DNA of 64,000 nt from Parapusillimonas granuli. GTDB taxonomy: Bacteria; Pseudomonadota; Gammaproteobacteria; Burkholderiales; Burkholderiaceae_B. Positions 1 to 7,652 of the stretch are shown in pieces. The position numbers and the translations under genes are program-made. Every line of letters begins with the position of its first letter. The first letter of the stretch is position 1. Location: NCBI RefSeq assembly GCF_013416525.1, contig NZ_JACCEM010000006.1:62001-126000 (forward strand), read 5' to 3'. Under the pieces are notes generated by a model. That model was not told where the DNA came from, did no database searches, and saw only the letters and a program-made list of their open reading frames with translations.

Positions 1-29
1 GTCAAGTGCATGATTCGCTAGGGAAGCAC

Positions 30-105
30 TGGTGGGCTGTGGGCGGCTCGAACGCCCGACCTACGGATTAAGAGTCCGCTGCTCTACCAACTGAGCTAAC
101 AGCCC
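30..105 (-). tRNA. tRNA-Lys, anticodon CTT, CCA encoded
   Basis: Read on the minus strand, this is a 76-nt cloverleaf with acceptor arms GGGCTGT and ACAGCCC, a D-arm with AGCTCAGTTGGTAGAGC, an anticodon loop CTCTTAA (anticodon CTT, lysine AAG codons) and a T-arm containing GTTCGAG. The 3' CCA is encoded. Its 3' end faces the left edge of the window, so any island inserted into this tRNA gene would lie outside the sequence shown. Confidence 0.96.
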
Positions 106-211
106 CCGTGTCCTGCGAAGAACGAAATTCTACCGCGAAAGTTTGCTTTATTGCAAGTGGCGCTGCATCCAGACTCAAGCCAGGCCCGGCTCGCCATCTG
201 CGCGGCCAACA

Positions 212-529
212 TCACTTTCGCACGTAGCTTTTCTTTCCGCTGTCCGTATGGCAGTATTTTCCGCCACGCGGCCCGGCGCAAAACGCCCCGCTGCGGCAAT
301 CGCAGGCTGAACCCGATTTTGCCTTGGGCGCCGCCTTCGGCCCGGAGGCCGGGCCTCCGGGCACGGAGCATACTCTTTTGCTTGCGCTGATGGAGCCGTC
401 GTTGCAAACGAACTTGTCACCGGCGCAATGCGATATGCCGCCTTTCTTGCCGGAGCAGGGCTGATTCGCGGCGAGGGCGGGGCCGGCTAGTATCAGGGCG
501 GTGGCGATGATTAGCGCTCGCCAGATCAT
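212..529 (-). CDS. small secreted Cys-rich protein, YdcA-like
   Basis: This is a 105-residue protein with an N-terminal signal peptide (hydrophobic about residues 5-20, cleavage near ALA-AN). The mature part has two Cys-containing blocks. The first, with CSGKKGGISHC and FVCNDGSISASKRVC, resembles the YdcA-type small periplasmic proteins. The second carries CDCRSGAFCAGPRGGKYC. The even number of cysteines in an exported protein suggests disulfides. A clear AGGAG lies 7 nt before the ATG. It stands alone next to the tRNA gene. The function is unknown and no catalytic motif is visible. Confidence 0.82.
   Translation of the reverse strand: MIWRALIIATALILAGPALAANQPCSGKKGGISHCAGDKFVCNDGSISASKRVCSVPGGPASGPKAAPKAKSGSACDCRSGAFCAGPRGGKYCHTDSGKKSYVRK
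340..362. repeat. perfect inverted repeat inside the Cys-rich gene
   Basis: The arms GCCCGGAGG and CCTCCGGGC (9 bp each) surround a 5-nt spacer. They lie within the coding region for the Gly/Pro/Ala-rich linker of the secreted protein, so the repeat may simply reflect GC-rich codons. It could also form a hairpin in the mRNA. Confidence 0.5.
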
Positions 530-790
530 TTTGTGCTCCTATATGGCGCGGTGGCGGGAGGGCCAAGCGGGCGCGTTGCGAAAGGTACCGCCCACGCGGC
601 GATGCGCATCTATGATGGCACCGCTGCCAGGTGGCGTGATATTCTTGTCCTTCTTCATTGGTCGTTGCATCGTGAACGAAATGGCGGCTTGGGGCCATCA
701 GGGTTAGCACCTGACAGCGTGCGGTATCCAAGGGAGGCGATGGCCTTGGCCAGAGCGTTTGGCCGGCAGCGGGTGTCGTCTCGACCGACG
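530..790. other. no recognisable gene; possible eroded sequence
   Basis: Nothing here matches a family I recognise on either strand. It sits upstream of the truncated Rpn remnant, where an intact Rpn gene would have its N-terminal nuclease half. The in-frame translation before about position 790 does not look like that family, so the missing half was probably deleted or replaced. Confidence 0.4.
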
Positions 791-1476
791 GCCGCGGCAA
801 TTGGCGGCGGGACCTGGCCGGGCTGATCGAGCCGTCGGTGCCGGACTTATCGAGCTACCAGCTGCAGCTGCGCTACGTGCTGATCGACGAAGGCGCGCTG
901 CTGCGCGCAGGCGGCCTGCCCGATGCGAACCTGGCGGGGCTGCTTTTTCGGCTGGAGCACAGCACGGCCATTGAGCAAATCCCGGAAATACTGCACACTT
1001 TGATGGACGCGGTGCAAGGGGCGGGGTTTGAGGAGTTGAACCGCAGCCTTGCCGCCTATATCCAGCACCTGGTGCTGTCGCGGGCCCAGTCGCAAGAGGC
1101 GGTGCCCCAGGTCACGAGTTTGCAGGAGCTTGTCATGTTGATCAGTGAGAAGCCGGGCATGTGGGCCCGGCAGTGGAAGCGCGAGGGGATCCTGGAGGGG
1201 CGCAAGGAAGGGCGCGAAGAAGGGTTTCAAGAAGGCCGTCAGGAGGGGCGCCAAGAAGGCTTCTGGGAAGGCCGTCAGGAAGGCATTGCTCAGGGCTTGC
1301 GACAAGGCGAGCTATCTGGCCAAGCGGCGCTGCTGGAACGCCTGCTCACCCGCAAATTCGGTCCCTTGCCCGATACCCTGGTTCAGCGCATCCGCACAGG
1401 CAGTGATTCAGAGCTGGAGACTTGGTCTCTGAATTTCGTCGACGCCGATTCCATCGAGCAGGTGTTTGTTCCGTGA
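790..1476 (+). pseudogene. 5'-truncated Rpn family (PD-(D/E)XK) nuclease
   Basis: Family-like sequence begins near 790 (NWRRDLAGLIEPS) and runs to the stop at 1474-1476. The first plausible start inside it is a GTG at 838, giving 212 residues. Rpn/YhgA-type proteins usually have about 300 residues, with a PD-(D/E)XK nuclease domain at the N-terminus. That domain is absent here. The middle has the family-typical QLQLRYVLIDEGALL and a helical segment. It is followed by a charged tract of EGR/QEG repeats (about residues 118-155) and a C-terminal RKFGPLPDTLVQRI segment. No good ribosome site precedes the GTG. I read it as a decayed copy of a mobile-type nuclease. A translated fragment cannot be excluded. 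Confidence 0.7.
1231..1283 (+). repeat. short direct repeats encoding the QEG tract
   Basis: The 14-mer GAAGGCCGTCAGGA occurs at 1231-1244 and again at 1267-1280, a 36-nt offset, within a longer run of degenerate GAAGGG-type units. The repeats encode the charged EGR/QEG helix near the C-terminus of the Rpn remnant. Such tracts are typical of this family and expand or contract by slippage. Confidence 0.6.
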
Positions 1477-1553
1477 TCCCAAGCCGCCAGGGTATACGCG
1501 AACTTTCGTGATTCGTTGACAGGTTTTGCAGTACCGTCAGAACGGAGGCTGGT

Positions 1554-1961
1554 ATGCAGGTTGAAATTTCGCTTTCTGACAGTGTCACGATGGATGAAGT
1601 GCTTAGGCTGTATCGTGCAAATGAATGGTCATCGGCAGAGAAACCGCAGCAGCTTATGGCGGCGCTACGCGGCTCTCACGCTCTGGTCACGGCACGCATT
1701 TCCAACGAATTGATCGGCTTGGGAAATGCCATCTCGGATGGCCATCTAGTGGTCTACTTTCCCCACATGCTCGTACTGCCACAATTCCAGAGGAAAGCGG
1801 TTGGACGGAAGATGATGGAGGCCATGTTAGGGCGATATTCAGGCTTTCATCAAATAATGCTTGCTGCAGATGGTGAAGCCGTTGATTTCTACAAATCGCT
1901 GGGATTTATGAGAGCAGGAAAAACGGAGCCCATGTGGATCTACGCGGGGACGGAACACTGA
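1554..1961 (+). CDS. GNAT family N-acetyltransferase
   Basis: This 135-residue single-domain acyl-CoA N-acyltransferase has the expected GNAT layout. It has an N-terminal strand, a helix with RANEWSS, and a central motif A beta strand with a QRKAVGRKMM acetyl-CoA loop (about residues 82-92). A C-terminal motif B region reads FYKSLGFMRAG. The acceptor substrate cannot be told from sequence. A strong GGAGG lies a few bases before the ATG. The gene has no operon partner and its base composition is less GC-rich than the core genes downstream, which fits an accessory origin. Confidence 0.87.
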   Translation: MQVEISLSDSVTMDEVLRLYRANEWSSAEKPQQLMAALRGSHALVTARISNELIGLGNAISDGHLVVYFPHMLVLPQFQRKAVGRKMMEAMLGRYSGFHQIMLAADGEAVDFYKSLGFMRAGKTEPMWIYAGTEH

Positions 1962-2276
1962 CCGAGGGTGCCGCGGTTGCCAACGAAGGCCCGGGCCGGA
2001 CACCGACATGGTCGGGAAGAACTGACATTTGATCAGGATTGCGTTGTCGTGGCTGCTGCCGAGTTCGTGTGGGATGAGTTACAGGATGTGCGCAAGAACC
2101 CAGACGCCATGCCCGGCTGCCGGACGTCAGCCATATGACGGAGCGCCTGTCCCGCCCGCGCTTCATTTCGCACGCGGACGGGCGTGAAAAGCGCAGATTC
2201 AGATATACAGTTTTACTGTTTGAAATCCTCCGGCTTGTTATGGTGAAGATCCATATTCGGCTGACAGGAGACACCC
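1962..2276. other. 315-nt stretch without an assigned gene
   Basis: No complete gene is supported. One plus-strand frame from 2022 to the stop at 2136-2138 reads plausibly protein-like (LTFDQDCVVVAAAEFVWDEL and onward) but has no ATG start or ribosome site, so it may be a gene remnant. A short inverted repeat ACAGT-TTT-ACTGT lies at 2207-2219, in an AT-rich patch ahead of the next gene. Confidence 0.4.
2207..2219. promoter_or_regulatory. short palindrome upstream of the small orphan gene
   Basis: ACAGT and ACTGT arms with a 3-nt T spacer lie in an AT-rich patch about 57 nt before the start at 2277. It may be an operator. No known regulator consensus is matched. Confidence 0.3.
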
Positions 2277-2480
2277 ATGGATACCGAAAAGCTGGCGGTT
2301 ACGTTGAATCGGCGTTTGGATGGCCAAATCCTGGCGATAGACGAAGGGCGCGATGCATGCGTATTCTATTTGCGGAACCGGCGCCGCGTGTCCATCAACC
2401 TGGCGGATCTTGCCCACAGCCCGGAGGCGGCGGTGGATGAACTCAGGCGAACGGTGGAAAAGAGGCGGGCGATTCTTTGA
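2277..2480 (+). CDS. hypothetical small protein
   Basis: This is a 67-residue cytosolic protein with no signal or membrane segment. It has an alternating strand-like core (GQILAIDEGRDACVFYLRNRRRVSINL) and a charged C-terminal helix (DELRRTVEKRRAIL). An AGGAG lies 6-7 nt before the ATG, which supports real translation. It has no close partner: the oxidase operon begins 123 nt further on with its own ribosome site. I recognise no family. Confidence 0.68.
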   Translation: MDTEKLAVTLNRRLDGQILAIDEGRDACVFYLRNRRRVSINLADLAHSPEAAVDELRRTVEKRRAIL

Positions 2481-2544
2481 CCACTAAACCGCAGGTCCGC
2501 GTATTCATTGCAGTTTCTTGAAGTAACCACGGGTTATCCCTCGG

Positions 2545-2569
2545 CTTATTCACAGTTTGTGGGGATAAG
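2545..2569. promoter_or_regulatory. imperfect palindrome upstream of the oxidase operon
   Basis: The arms CTTATTCACA and TGTGGGGATAAG around a short centre form an imperfect dyad 35 nt before the cioA start. The left arm contains TTATTCACA (2546-2554), which fits the DnaA-box pattern TTATNCACA. The location suits an operator for the terminal oxidase genes. No known regulator site is a clear match. Confidence 0.35.
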
Positions 2570-2603
2570 TCAGAAGGCGGCGCGGGCGGGGTAAGGGGAG
2601 CTT

Positions 2604-4016
2604 ATGGATGCGGACGCATTGCTGCTTGCCCGGATCCAGTTCGGGTTCACGATTTCCTTTCACATCATCTTCCCCGCCATCACCATTGGCCTGGCGAGCT
2701 ATCTCTTCGTGCTCGAAGCCTGCTGGCTGAAAACAGGCAAGCCCGTCTTTCGTGATCTGTACGCCTATTGGCTCAGGATCTTCGCCGTCAACTTCGCCAT
2801 GGGCGTGGTGTCGGGCCTGGTCATGGCTTATCAGTTCGGCACCAATTGGAGCTATTTTTCGCAGTTTGCCGGCGGCATCACGGGGCCGCTGCTCGCCTAT
2901 GAAGTGCTGACGGCGTTTTTTCTGGAGGCCGGTTTTCTGGGCGTCATGCTTTTCGGCCTGAAGCGGGTGGGCCCGGGACTGCACCTGTTCGCCACCTTCA
3001 TGGTGGCGCTGGGCACGCTGATCTCGGCCACGTGGATACTGGCGTCCAATAGCTGGATGCAGACGCCGGCGGGCTTCGAAATCGTCGGCGGCCGCGCCGT
3101 ACCGGTCGACTGGATCGCCGTCATTCTCAATCCCTCTTTTCCGTATCGGCTGGCGCACATGAGCATGGCGGCGTTTCTGGCGACGGCGCTCATGGTCGCG
3201 GCGGCCGCTGGCTGGCATCTGCTGCGGGGCCGGGATGATCCGGCGGTGCGCAAGATGATGTCCATGGCGATGTGGATGCTGCTGTTCGCGGCGCCCCTGC
3301 AGCTGGCCATAGGCGATCTGCACGGACTCAACACGCTGCGGCACCAGCCGGCGAAGCTGGCGGCCATCGAAGGCCATTGGGAAAACGAGCCGGGCAGGGC
3401 GGTCCCTTTCACCCTGGTCGGCTGGCCGGACATGCGGCAAGAGAAGAACCACTTCGCGGTGGAGATTCCGCATGGAGGCAGCCTGTTGCTCACGCATAGC
3501 TGGGACGGGCAGTTTCCGGGACTGAAGGAATTCGCGCCGCAAGACCGGCCCAACGCCACGGTGGTGTTCTGGACTTTCCGGCTCATGGTCGGCCTGGGCC
3601 TGCTGATGATCGCGCTCGCCGCCTGGGGGGCATGGGCGCGATGGCGCGGCCGCCTGTTCGAATCCCGCGCGCTGTGGCGTTGCGCGCTGTACATGGGGCC
3701 GTCCGGCCTGGTTGCCATGATCGCCGGGTGGATGACCACCGAAGTGGGGCGCCAGCCGTGGATCGTGTATGGCGTGATGCGCACCGCCGACGGGGTGAGC
3801 CCGCACGGCGCCGGCGAGCTCGCACTGACTCTGGCGCTGTTCGTGGTCGTGTACTTCGTCCTCTTCGGCGCGGGCACGGTCTATATGCTGCAACTCATAG
3901 GCAGGGGGCCGGCGCCGATGGCGGAGCCGGAAGGCGGGCCGGGCGAGCAGCGCACGCCCAGCCGTCCGCTGTCCGCCGCCGGCCCCGCAGCGGCCGCGCC
4001 TTCGGAGCATGGGTGA
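2604..4016 (+). CDS. cioA: cyanide-insensitive bd-type quinol oxidase subunit I
   Basis: Subunit I of a cytochrome bd-family terminal oxidase, which couples quinol oxidation to oxygen reduction in the inner membrane. It has 470 residues and about nine membrane segments. Expected residues are present: haem ligands H20 and H185, the methionine at 328 in FRLMVG, and acidic E100 and E108. The quinol region reads GDLHGLNTLRHQPAK with K251 and E256. The loop after this is short, as in the CIO/CioA branch rather than the long-loop E. coli CydA. A purine-rich site (AAGGGGAG) precedes the ATG. It overlaps or abuts cioB. The last 45 residues are Pro/Gly/Ala-rich and probably a cytosolic tail. Confidence 0.95.
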   Translation: MDADALLLARIQFGFTISFHIIFPAITIGLASYLFVLEACWLKTGKPVFRDLYAYWLRIFAVNFAMGVVSGLVMAYQFGTNWSYFSQFAGGITGPLLAYEVLTAFFLEAGFLGVMLFGLKRVGPGLHLFATFMVALGTLISATWILASNSWMQTPAGFEIVGGRAVPVDWIAVILNPSFPYRLAHMSMAAFLATALMVAAAAGWHLLRGRDDPAVRKMMSMAMWMLLFAAPLQLAIGDLHGLNTLRHQPAKLAAIEGHWENEPGRAVPFTLVGWPDMRQEKNHFAVEIPHGGSLLLTHSWDGQFPGLKEFAPQDRPNATVVFWTFRLMVGLGLLMIALAAWGAWARWRGRLFESRALWRCALYMGPSGLVAMIAGWMTTEVGRQPWIVYGVMRTADGVSPHGAGELALTLALFVVVYFVLFGAGTVYMLQLIGRGPAPMAEPEGGPGEQRTPSRPLSAAGPAAAAPSEHG

Positions 4017-4020
4017 CGTC

Positions 4021-5028
4021 ATGGGTATCGACCTGGCCCTGCTATGGGCGATCATCATTCTCTTTGGCGTCATGATGTACGTGGTGATGGACGGCTTCGA
4101 CCTGGGGATAGGCGTGCTGTATCTCTTCGTTCCGGGCAAGGACGACCGCGACGTCATGATGAACACGGTCGCGCCGGTGTGGGACGGCAACGAGACCTGG
4201 CTGGTGCTGGGCGGCGCGGGCCTGCTGGCCGCCTTCCCGCTGGCCTACGCGGTGATACTGAGCGCCTTCATGCTGCCTCTGGTCTTCATGCTGCTGGGGC
4301 TGATATTCCGGGGCGTGGCTTTCGAATTCCGCTTCAAGGCCGGCGCGTCCGCCCGGCATTTCTGGGACAAGGCCTTCATCGCCGGTTCGATCGCCGCCAC
4401 CTTCTTCCAGGGGGTGACCTTGGGCGCCTACATCGACGGCGTGCCCATCGCAAACGGCGCCTATGCGGGCGGCCCGCTGGACTGGCTGCGGCCCTTTCCC
4501 ATATTCACCGGATTCGGCCTGATCGTGGCCTATGCCCTCTTGGGATGCACCTGGCTGGTGTTCAAGACCGAAGGGCGCTTGCAGCGCCGCATGGTGCAGT
4601 TGGCAAGGCCGCTGACCTTGGGACTGCTGGCGGTGATCATCGCGCTCAGCGTGTGGACGCCGCTGGCGCACCCGCGGATCGCCGAGCGCTGGTTCAGCAT
4701 GCCGAATCTCCTGTGGTTCGCGCCGGTGCCCGTGCTGGTCGCCCTGACGGCTTACGCGCTGCTGCGCGCCTTGCGCACCGAGCCCCACGCCGGGCCTTTC
4801 CTGCTTACCCTCGTCCTGGTCTTCCTCGGCTACAGCGGCCTGGGCATCAGCCTCTGGCCCAACGTGATTCCGCCGGACGTAAGCATATGGGACGCTTCGG
4901 GCCCGGCGCAAAGCCAGGGCTTCACGCTGGTGGGGGCCTTGCTGATCATACCGATGATCCTCATGTACACGGCATGGTCCTACTATGTGTTCCGGGGCAA
5001 GGTGAAGTCCGGCGAAGGCTATCATTGA
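4021..5028 (+). CDS. cioB: cyanide-insensitive bd-type quinol oxidase subunit II
   Basis: Subunit II of the bd-type oxidase, an integral membrane protein of about 335 residues with eight or so hydrophobic segments. The N-terminus carries the family hallmark MYVVMDGFDLGIG, followed by NTVAPVWDGNETWLV. I chose the ATG at 4021 because MGIDL-type starts fit the family. An ATG at 4009, overlapping the cioA stop, is an alternative that adds four residues. Either way the genes are translationally linked. It is followed by an overlapping small subunit gene. Confidence 0.95.
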   Translation: MGIDLALLWAIIILFGVMMYVVMDGFDLGIGVLYLFVPGKDDRDVMMNTVAPVWDGNETWLVLGGAGLLAAFPLAYAVILSAFMLPLVFMLLGLIFRGVAFEFRFKAGASARHFWDKAFIAGSIAATFFQGVTLGAYIDGVPIANGAYAGGPLDWLRPFPIFTGFGLIVAYALLGCTWLVFKTEGRLQRRMVQLARPLTLGLLAVIIALSVWTPLAHPRIAERWFSMPNLLWFAPVPVLVALTAYALLRALRTEPHAGPFLLTLVLVFLGYSGLGISLWPNVIPPDVSIWDASGPAQSQGFTLVGALLIIPMILMYTAWSYYVFRGKVKSGEGYH

Positions 5029-5189
5029 TGCGCGGTCTTTGGAAAAACGCATGGCGCAGAGACGGTTGGCCGGCGCGGCTGGCGTGGCTGCTGGGCCTAT
5101 GGGCGGCCGGCGTCGGCGGCCTGGCGGTCGTCGCCTATGTTTTGCGCCTGGTGATGAAGTCACTGGGAATGACCGCGGGCGCCGCCTGA
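5028..5189 (+). CDS. DUF2474 small membrane protein, probable oxidase accessory subunit
   Basis: A 53-residue single-span membrane protein whose ATG overlaps the cioB stop (TGATG). A basic N-terminus (RGLWKNAWRRDGWPARL) precedes one hydrophobic helix at about residues 19-42. Proteins of this kind (DUF2474) are known next to cydAB/cioAB operons. They are thought to play a role like CydX, stabilising the oxidase. The function here is inferred from size, topology and position. Confidence 0.85.
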   Translation: MRGLWKNAWRRDGWPARLAWLLGLWAAGVGGLAVVAYVLRLVMKSLGMTAGAA

Positions 5190-5225
5190 CGGCCCGATGA
5201 CTCTTACGCTTTGACTCTGCCTCGC

Positions 5226-6512
5226 ATGCCTGCCGATCTGACCAAAGAACGCGAACTCCGCAACGCCAAGGCCTTTGCCTTGTCCCTGTTCCTTCTGGCG
5301 GCCGCGACGTTCGTGGCCACCCTGTTCAGCCCGCCCAATGTCTGGGTGCTGGGCCTGAAAGCCGTGTCCGAAGCCGCCATGGTGGGCGCGCTGGCCGACT
5401 GGTTCGCCGTGGTGGCCTTGTTCAGGCGGGTGCCCATCCCGCTGGTGTCGCGCCATACGGCGATCATTCCGCGCAACCAGGGCGCCATAGCCGGCAACCT
5501 GGCCTTGTTCGTCAAGGAAAAATTCCTGGATCCGGACTCCCTCGTCGCGCTGATCCGCGGGCACGATCCGGCCGGCTTGATCAGCGGCTGGCTCGTCCGG
5601 CAAGAGAACGCCGATCGCCTGGGCACCTATCTGGCACGGCTGTTGCAAGGCGGGCTGAGGATCACGGACGACGCCAGGATCCAGGTCTTTCTGAAAGACG
5701 CGTTCGGCGCCATGGTGGACAAGCTCGATCTGGCCGGCGCCGGCGCGGCGCTGCTGGATTCCCTGACCCGCAACGGGCGCCACCAGCAATTGCTCGACAG
5801 CCTCATTCTGCGCTGCATCGACTACCTGGACCAGCCGGCCACGCGGGAAATGATCGCCACGCAGCTGGTGCAATGGCTGAAGCGCCGGCATCCCATCGCG
5901 GAAAAGGTCGCTCCCTCCGAATGGCTGGGCGAGAACGCCGCGGAGCAGGTGGCCAAGATCGTCAACGACATCCTCAATGCCGTCGTGCAGGACCAGGGCC
6001 ATGAGTTGCGCAAGAAATTCGACGCCTTGACGGCTTCATTCATTCTCGCACTCAAACAAGACCCCGAAACCGCCCGCAAAGCCCGCGCCTTCAAGCGCTA
6101 CATCAAGAGCGACGCCGTTTTCACGGGCTATGTGGAGGGCATATGGGCCAATTTGCGCGCCTGGCTGCAGAACGACCTGGATCGGCAGGAATCCAGCCTG
6201 CGGCTCAATCTGAGCGCGGCGGGCGTCTGGATAGGCGAGGCGATCCGGGACGACGCGGCCTTGCGGGCGTCATTGAACAAGCACATGGAAAACATCGCCC
6301 GCGCCATGGCGCCGGAATTTTCCGAGTTCCTGACCCGGCACATCCGCGACACCGTGAACGCCTGGGACGCCAAGGAGATGTCCCGGCAAATAGAGCTGAA
6401 TATCGGCAAGGACCTGCAATACATCCGCATCAACGGCACGCTCGTGGGCGGCCTGGTGGGCTTGCTGCTGTTCCTGTTCTCGCAGCTTCCCGGCTGGCTG
6501 GGCGTGGCCTGA
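5226..6512 (+). CDS. DUF445 family inner-membrane protein (YjiN-like)
   Basis: A 428-residue protein with a hydrophobic N-terminal pair of segments (about residues 20-70, ending in ALADWFAVVALFRRVPIP, a DUF445 hallmark). A long mostly helical soluble region follows, then a C-terminal membrane segment (GGLVGLLLFLFSQLPGW). The family is widespread and its role is not established. I chose the ATG at 5226; an in-frame TTG at 5211 is possible. It begins 36 nt after the oxidase small subunit and could be co-transcribed with it. Confidence 0.88.
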   Translation: MPADLTKERELRNAKAFALSLFLLAAATFVATLFSPPNVWVLGLKAVSEAAMVGALADWFAVVALFRRVPIPLVSRHTAIIPRNQGAIAGNLALFVKEKFLDPDSLVALIRGHDPAGLISGWLVRQENADRLGTYLARLLQGGLRITDDARIQVFLKDAFGAMVDKLDLAGAGAALLDSLTRNGRHQQLLDSLILRCIDYLDQPATREMIATQLVQWLKRRHPIAEKVAPSEWLGENAAEQVAKIVNDILNAVVQDQGHELRKKFDALTASFILALKQDPETARKARAFKRYIKSDAVFTGYVEGIWANLRAWLQNDLDRQESSLRLNLSAAGVWIGEAIRDDAALRASLNKHMENIARAMAPEFSEFLTRHIRDTVNAWDAKEMSRQIELNIGKDLQYIRINGTLVGGLVGLLLFLFSQLPGWLGVA

Positions 6513-6531
6513 GCGCGGGCGGCGCGCGGCT

Positions 6532-6723
6532 TCATCCGCCCAGGTCTATGCCCCGGTCCAGCGGGCCGGCCTTGGGCTGGCCGTGCTTTTTCTTCGCCGC
6601 CGCGGCGGGCTGCCGCTTGCCGCGCGCATCGCGGCCAAACGCGCCGTCGGCCTGCTTGCGGGGAGCTTCCCGGCCGGCTAGCGAAATATCGGTTTCGCCG
6701 GGTTCTATCCTGGCTTGTGACAT
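6532..6723 (-). CDS. hypothetical small basic protein
   Basis: A 63-residue, highly charged and probably disordered protein rich in Lys, Arg, Gly and Ala, with no membrane segment. An AGGAGA motif a few bases upstream of the ATG supports translation. It lies convergent with the DUF445 gene. I recognise no family. The low-complexity makeup means it could also be a chance reading frame, but the ribosome site argues for a gene. Confidence 0.55.
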   Translation of the reverse strand: MSQARIEPGETDISLAGREAPRKQADGAFGRDARGKRQPAAAAKKKHGQPKAGPLDRGIDLGG

Positions 6724-6801
6724 GCTGGTCTCCTGTGGCTTGGACGGCCGGAGCCAGCAAGAGACATGCCCGGCGTGCCGCGCACGCGCCGGGCGGCCGG
6801 A

Positions 6802-7161
6802 TCAAGGCTGCAGATGGCCGTCCTGATTCTGGTCCTGGCGGTGGAAGTCGCTCATGACCTGGTCCAGGAATTCCTGACGGTTCAACTGCCCGTTGCGGTC
6901 GCGGTCGACCACGGTGAATTGTTCGGACGTAAGCACGGTGCCCGCTTCGGCGCTGTTCAGGGTGCCGTTGCGGTCCGTGTCGAGCTTGTCGAAGGCGCCT
7001 TCCATGAATCGCCGGTATTCGGCTTCGCTGATCTTGCCGTCCTTGTCGGTGTCGAGCTGATCGAACTGCGCCTGCGTCAGCCCCTGGGGCGAGCCTTGCG
7101 CCAGGGCCGCGACGGGGGCGGCCAATGCCAGTGCGAAAGAGAGCGTGAGAAGTTTGTTCAT
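6802..7161 (-). CDS. exported EF-hand calcium-binding protein
   Basis: A 119-residue protein with a signal peptide (MNKLLTLSFALALAAPVAALAQ) followed by EF-hand loops DTDKDGKISEAEY, DTDRNGTLNSAEA and DRDRNGQLNRQEF, and a partial fourth (DQNQDGHL) at the C-terminus. Each loop has the Asp/Asn and Gly spacing needed to bind calcium. I placed the start at the internal ATG because the signal peptide begins there and GGAG lies upstream; a longer start at 7176 is possible. It probably acts in the periplasm as a calcium buffer or sensor. The partner is unknown. Confidence 0.88.
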   Translation of the reverse strand: MNKLLTLSFALALAAPVAALAQGSPQGLTQAQFDQLDTDKDGKISEAEYRRFMEGAFDKLDTDRNGTLNSAEAGTVLTSEQFTVVDRDRNGQLNRQEFLDQVMSDFHRQDQNQDGHLQP

Positions 7162-7175
7162 GACCGAGCGCTCCA

Positions 7176-7442
7176 TTATTTGCAGCCCATGGCGTTGCCG
7201 AGGTAGCCGCCCGCGCCGATGCCGACCGCGGTGGCGGCCGTGCGGCCCCGCCCGCCGCCTATGGTGCTGCCCAGCAGGCCGCCCACGACGGCGCCGCCGA
7301 CGGTGCCCGCGATGCAGTTGAACTCTGAATTGCGCGACTGCCCATGCGAGGCGGACGGCGTCTGGCAGGCGCTGAGCGCGCCCACGCCGACCAGGACGAT
7401 GGCCGCCGCCATGCCCCTACCCAAGCTGTTTGTTTTGATCAT
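7176..7442 (-). CDS. glycine-zipper lipoprotein
   Basis: An 88-residue protein with a lipoprotein signal ending in a lipobox (LSAC, Cys26). The mature part has a glycine-zipper stretch with repeated small residues (GTVGGAVVGGLLGSTIGGG and GIGAGGYLGNAMGC). Such two-segment glycine-zipper lipoproteins are usually anchored in the outer membrane, and some affect envelope integrity. It ends 15 nt from the EF-hand start on the same strand, so the two may form one transcript. Confidence 0.85.
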   Translation of the reverse strand: MIKTNSLGRGMAAAIVLVGVGALSACQTPSASHGQSRNSEFNCIAGTVGGAVVGGLLGSTIGGGRGRTAATAVGIGAGGYLGNAMGCK

Positions 7443-7652
7443 TGCTCAACCCTTTGAAAATCGTTGTTCGTTCTTGAAACACGCGGGACGGGCGCCCGGA
7501 AAGAGGCGCTCGCCGGCATGCGGATTATAGTCCCGGCAGGCGATGGATTTAAGAGACATCAAAGGTCGCCCTCATTGGTTATGATATCTTTTTGCAGGCC
7601 ATTCATCAGTGCCCGCCCCACCGCCGCGCGCGGGCACGCCACAGGATACATT

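Noticed and set aside
1190-1310. CRISPR-like repeats
   Set aside because: The repeats are short, irregular and encode the QEG/EGR helix of an Rpn-family protein; there are no spacers.
7464-7652. Cobalamin riboswitch before nrdJ
   Set aside because: A B12-dependent enzyme makes this tempting, but I saw no B12-box pattern or fitting fold in the leader.
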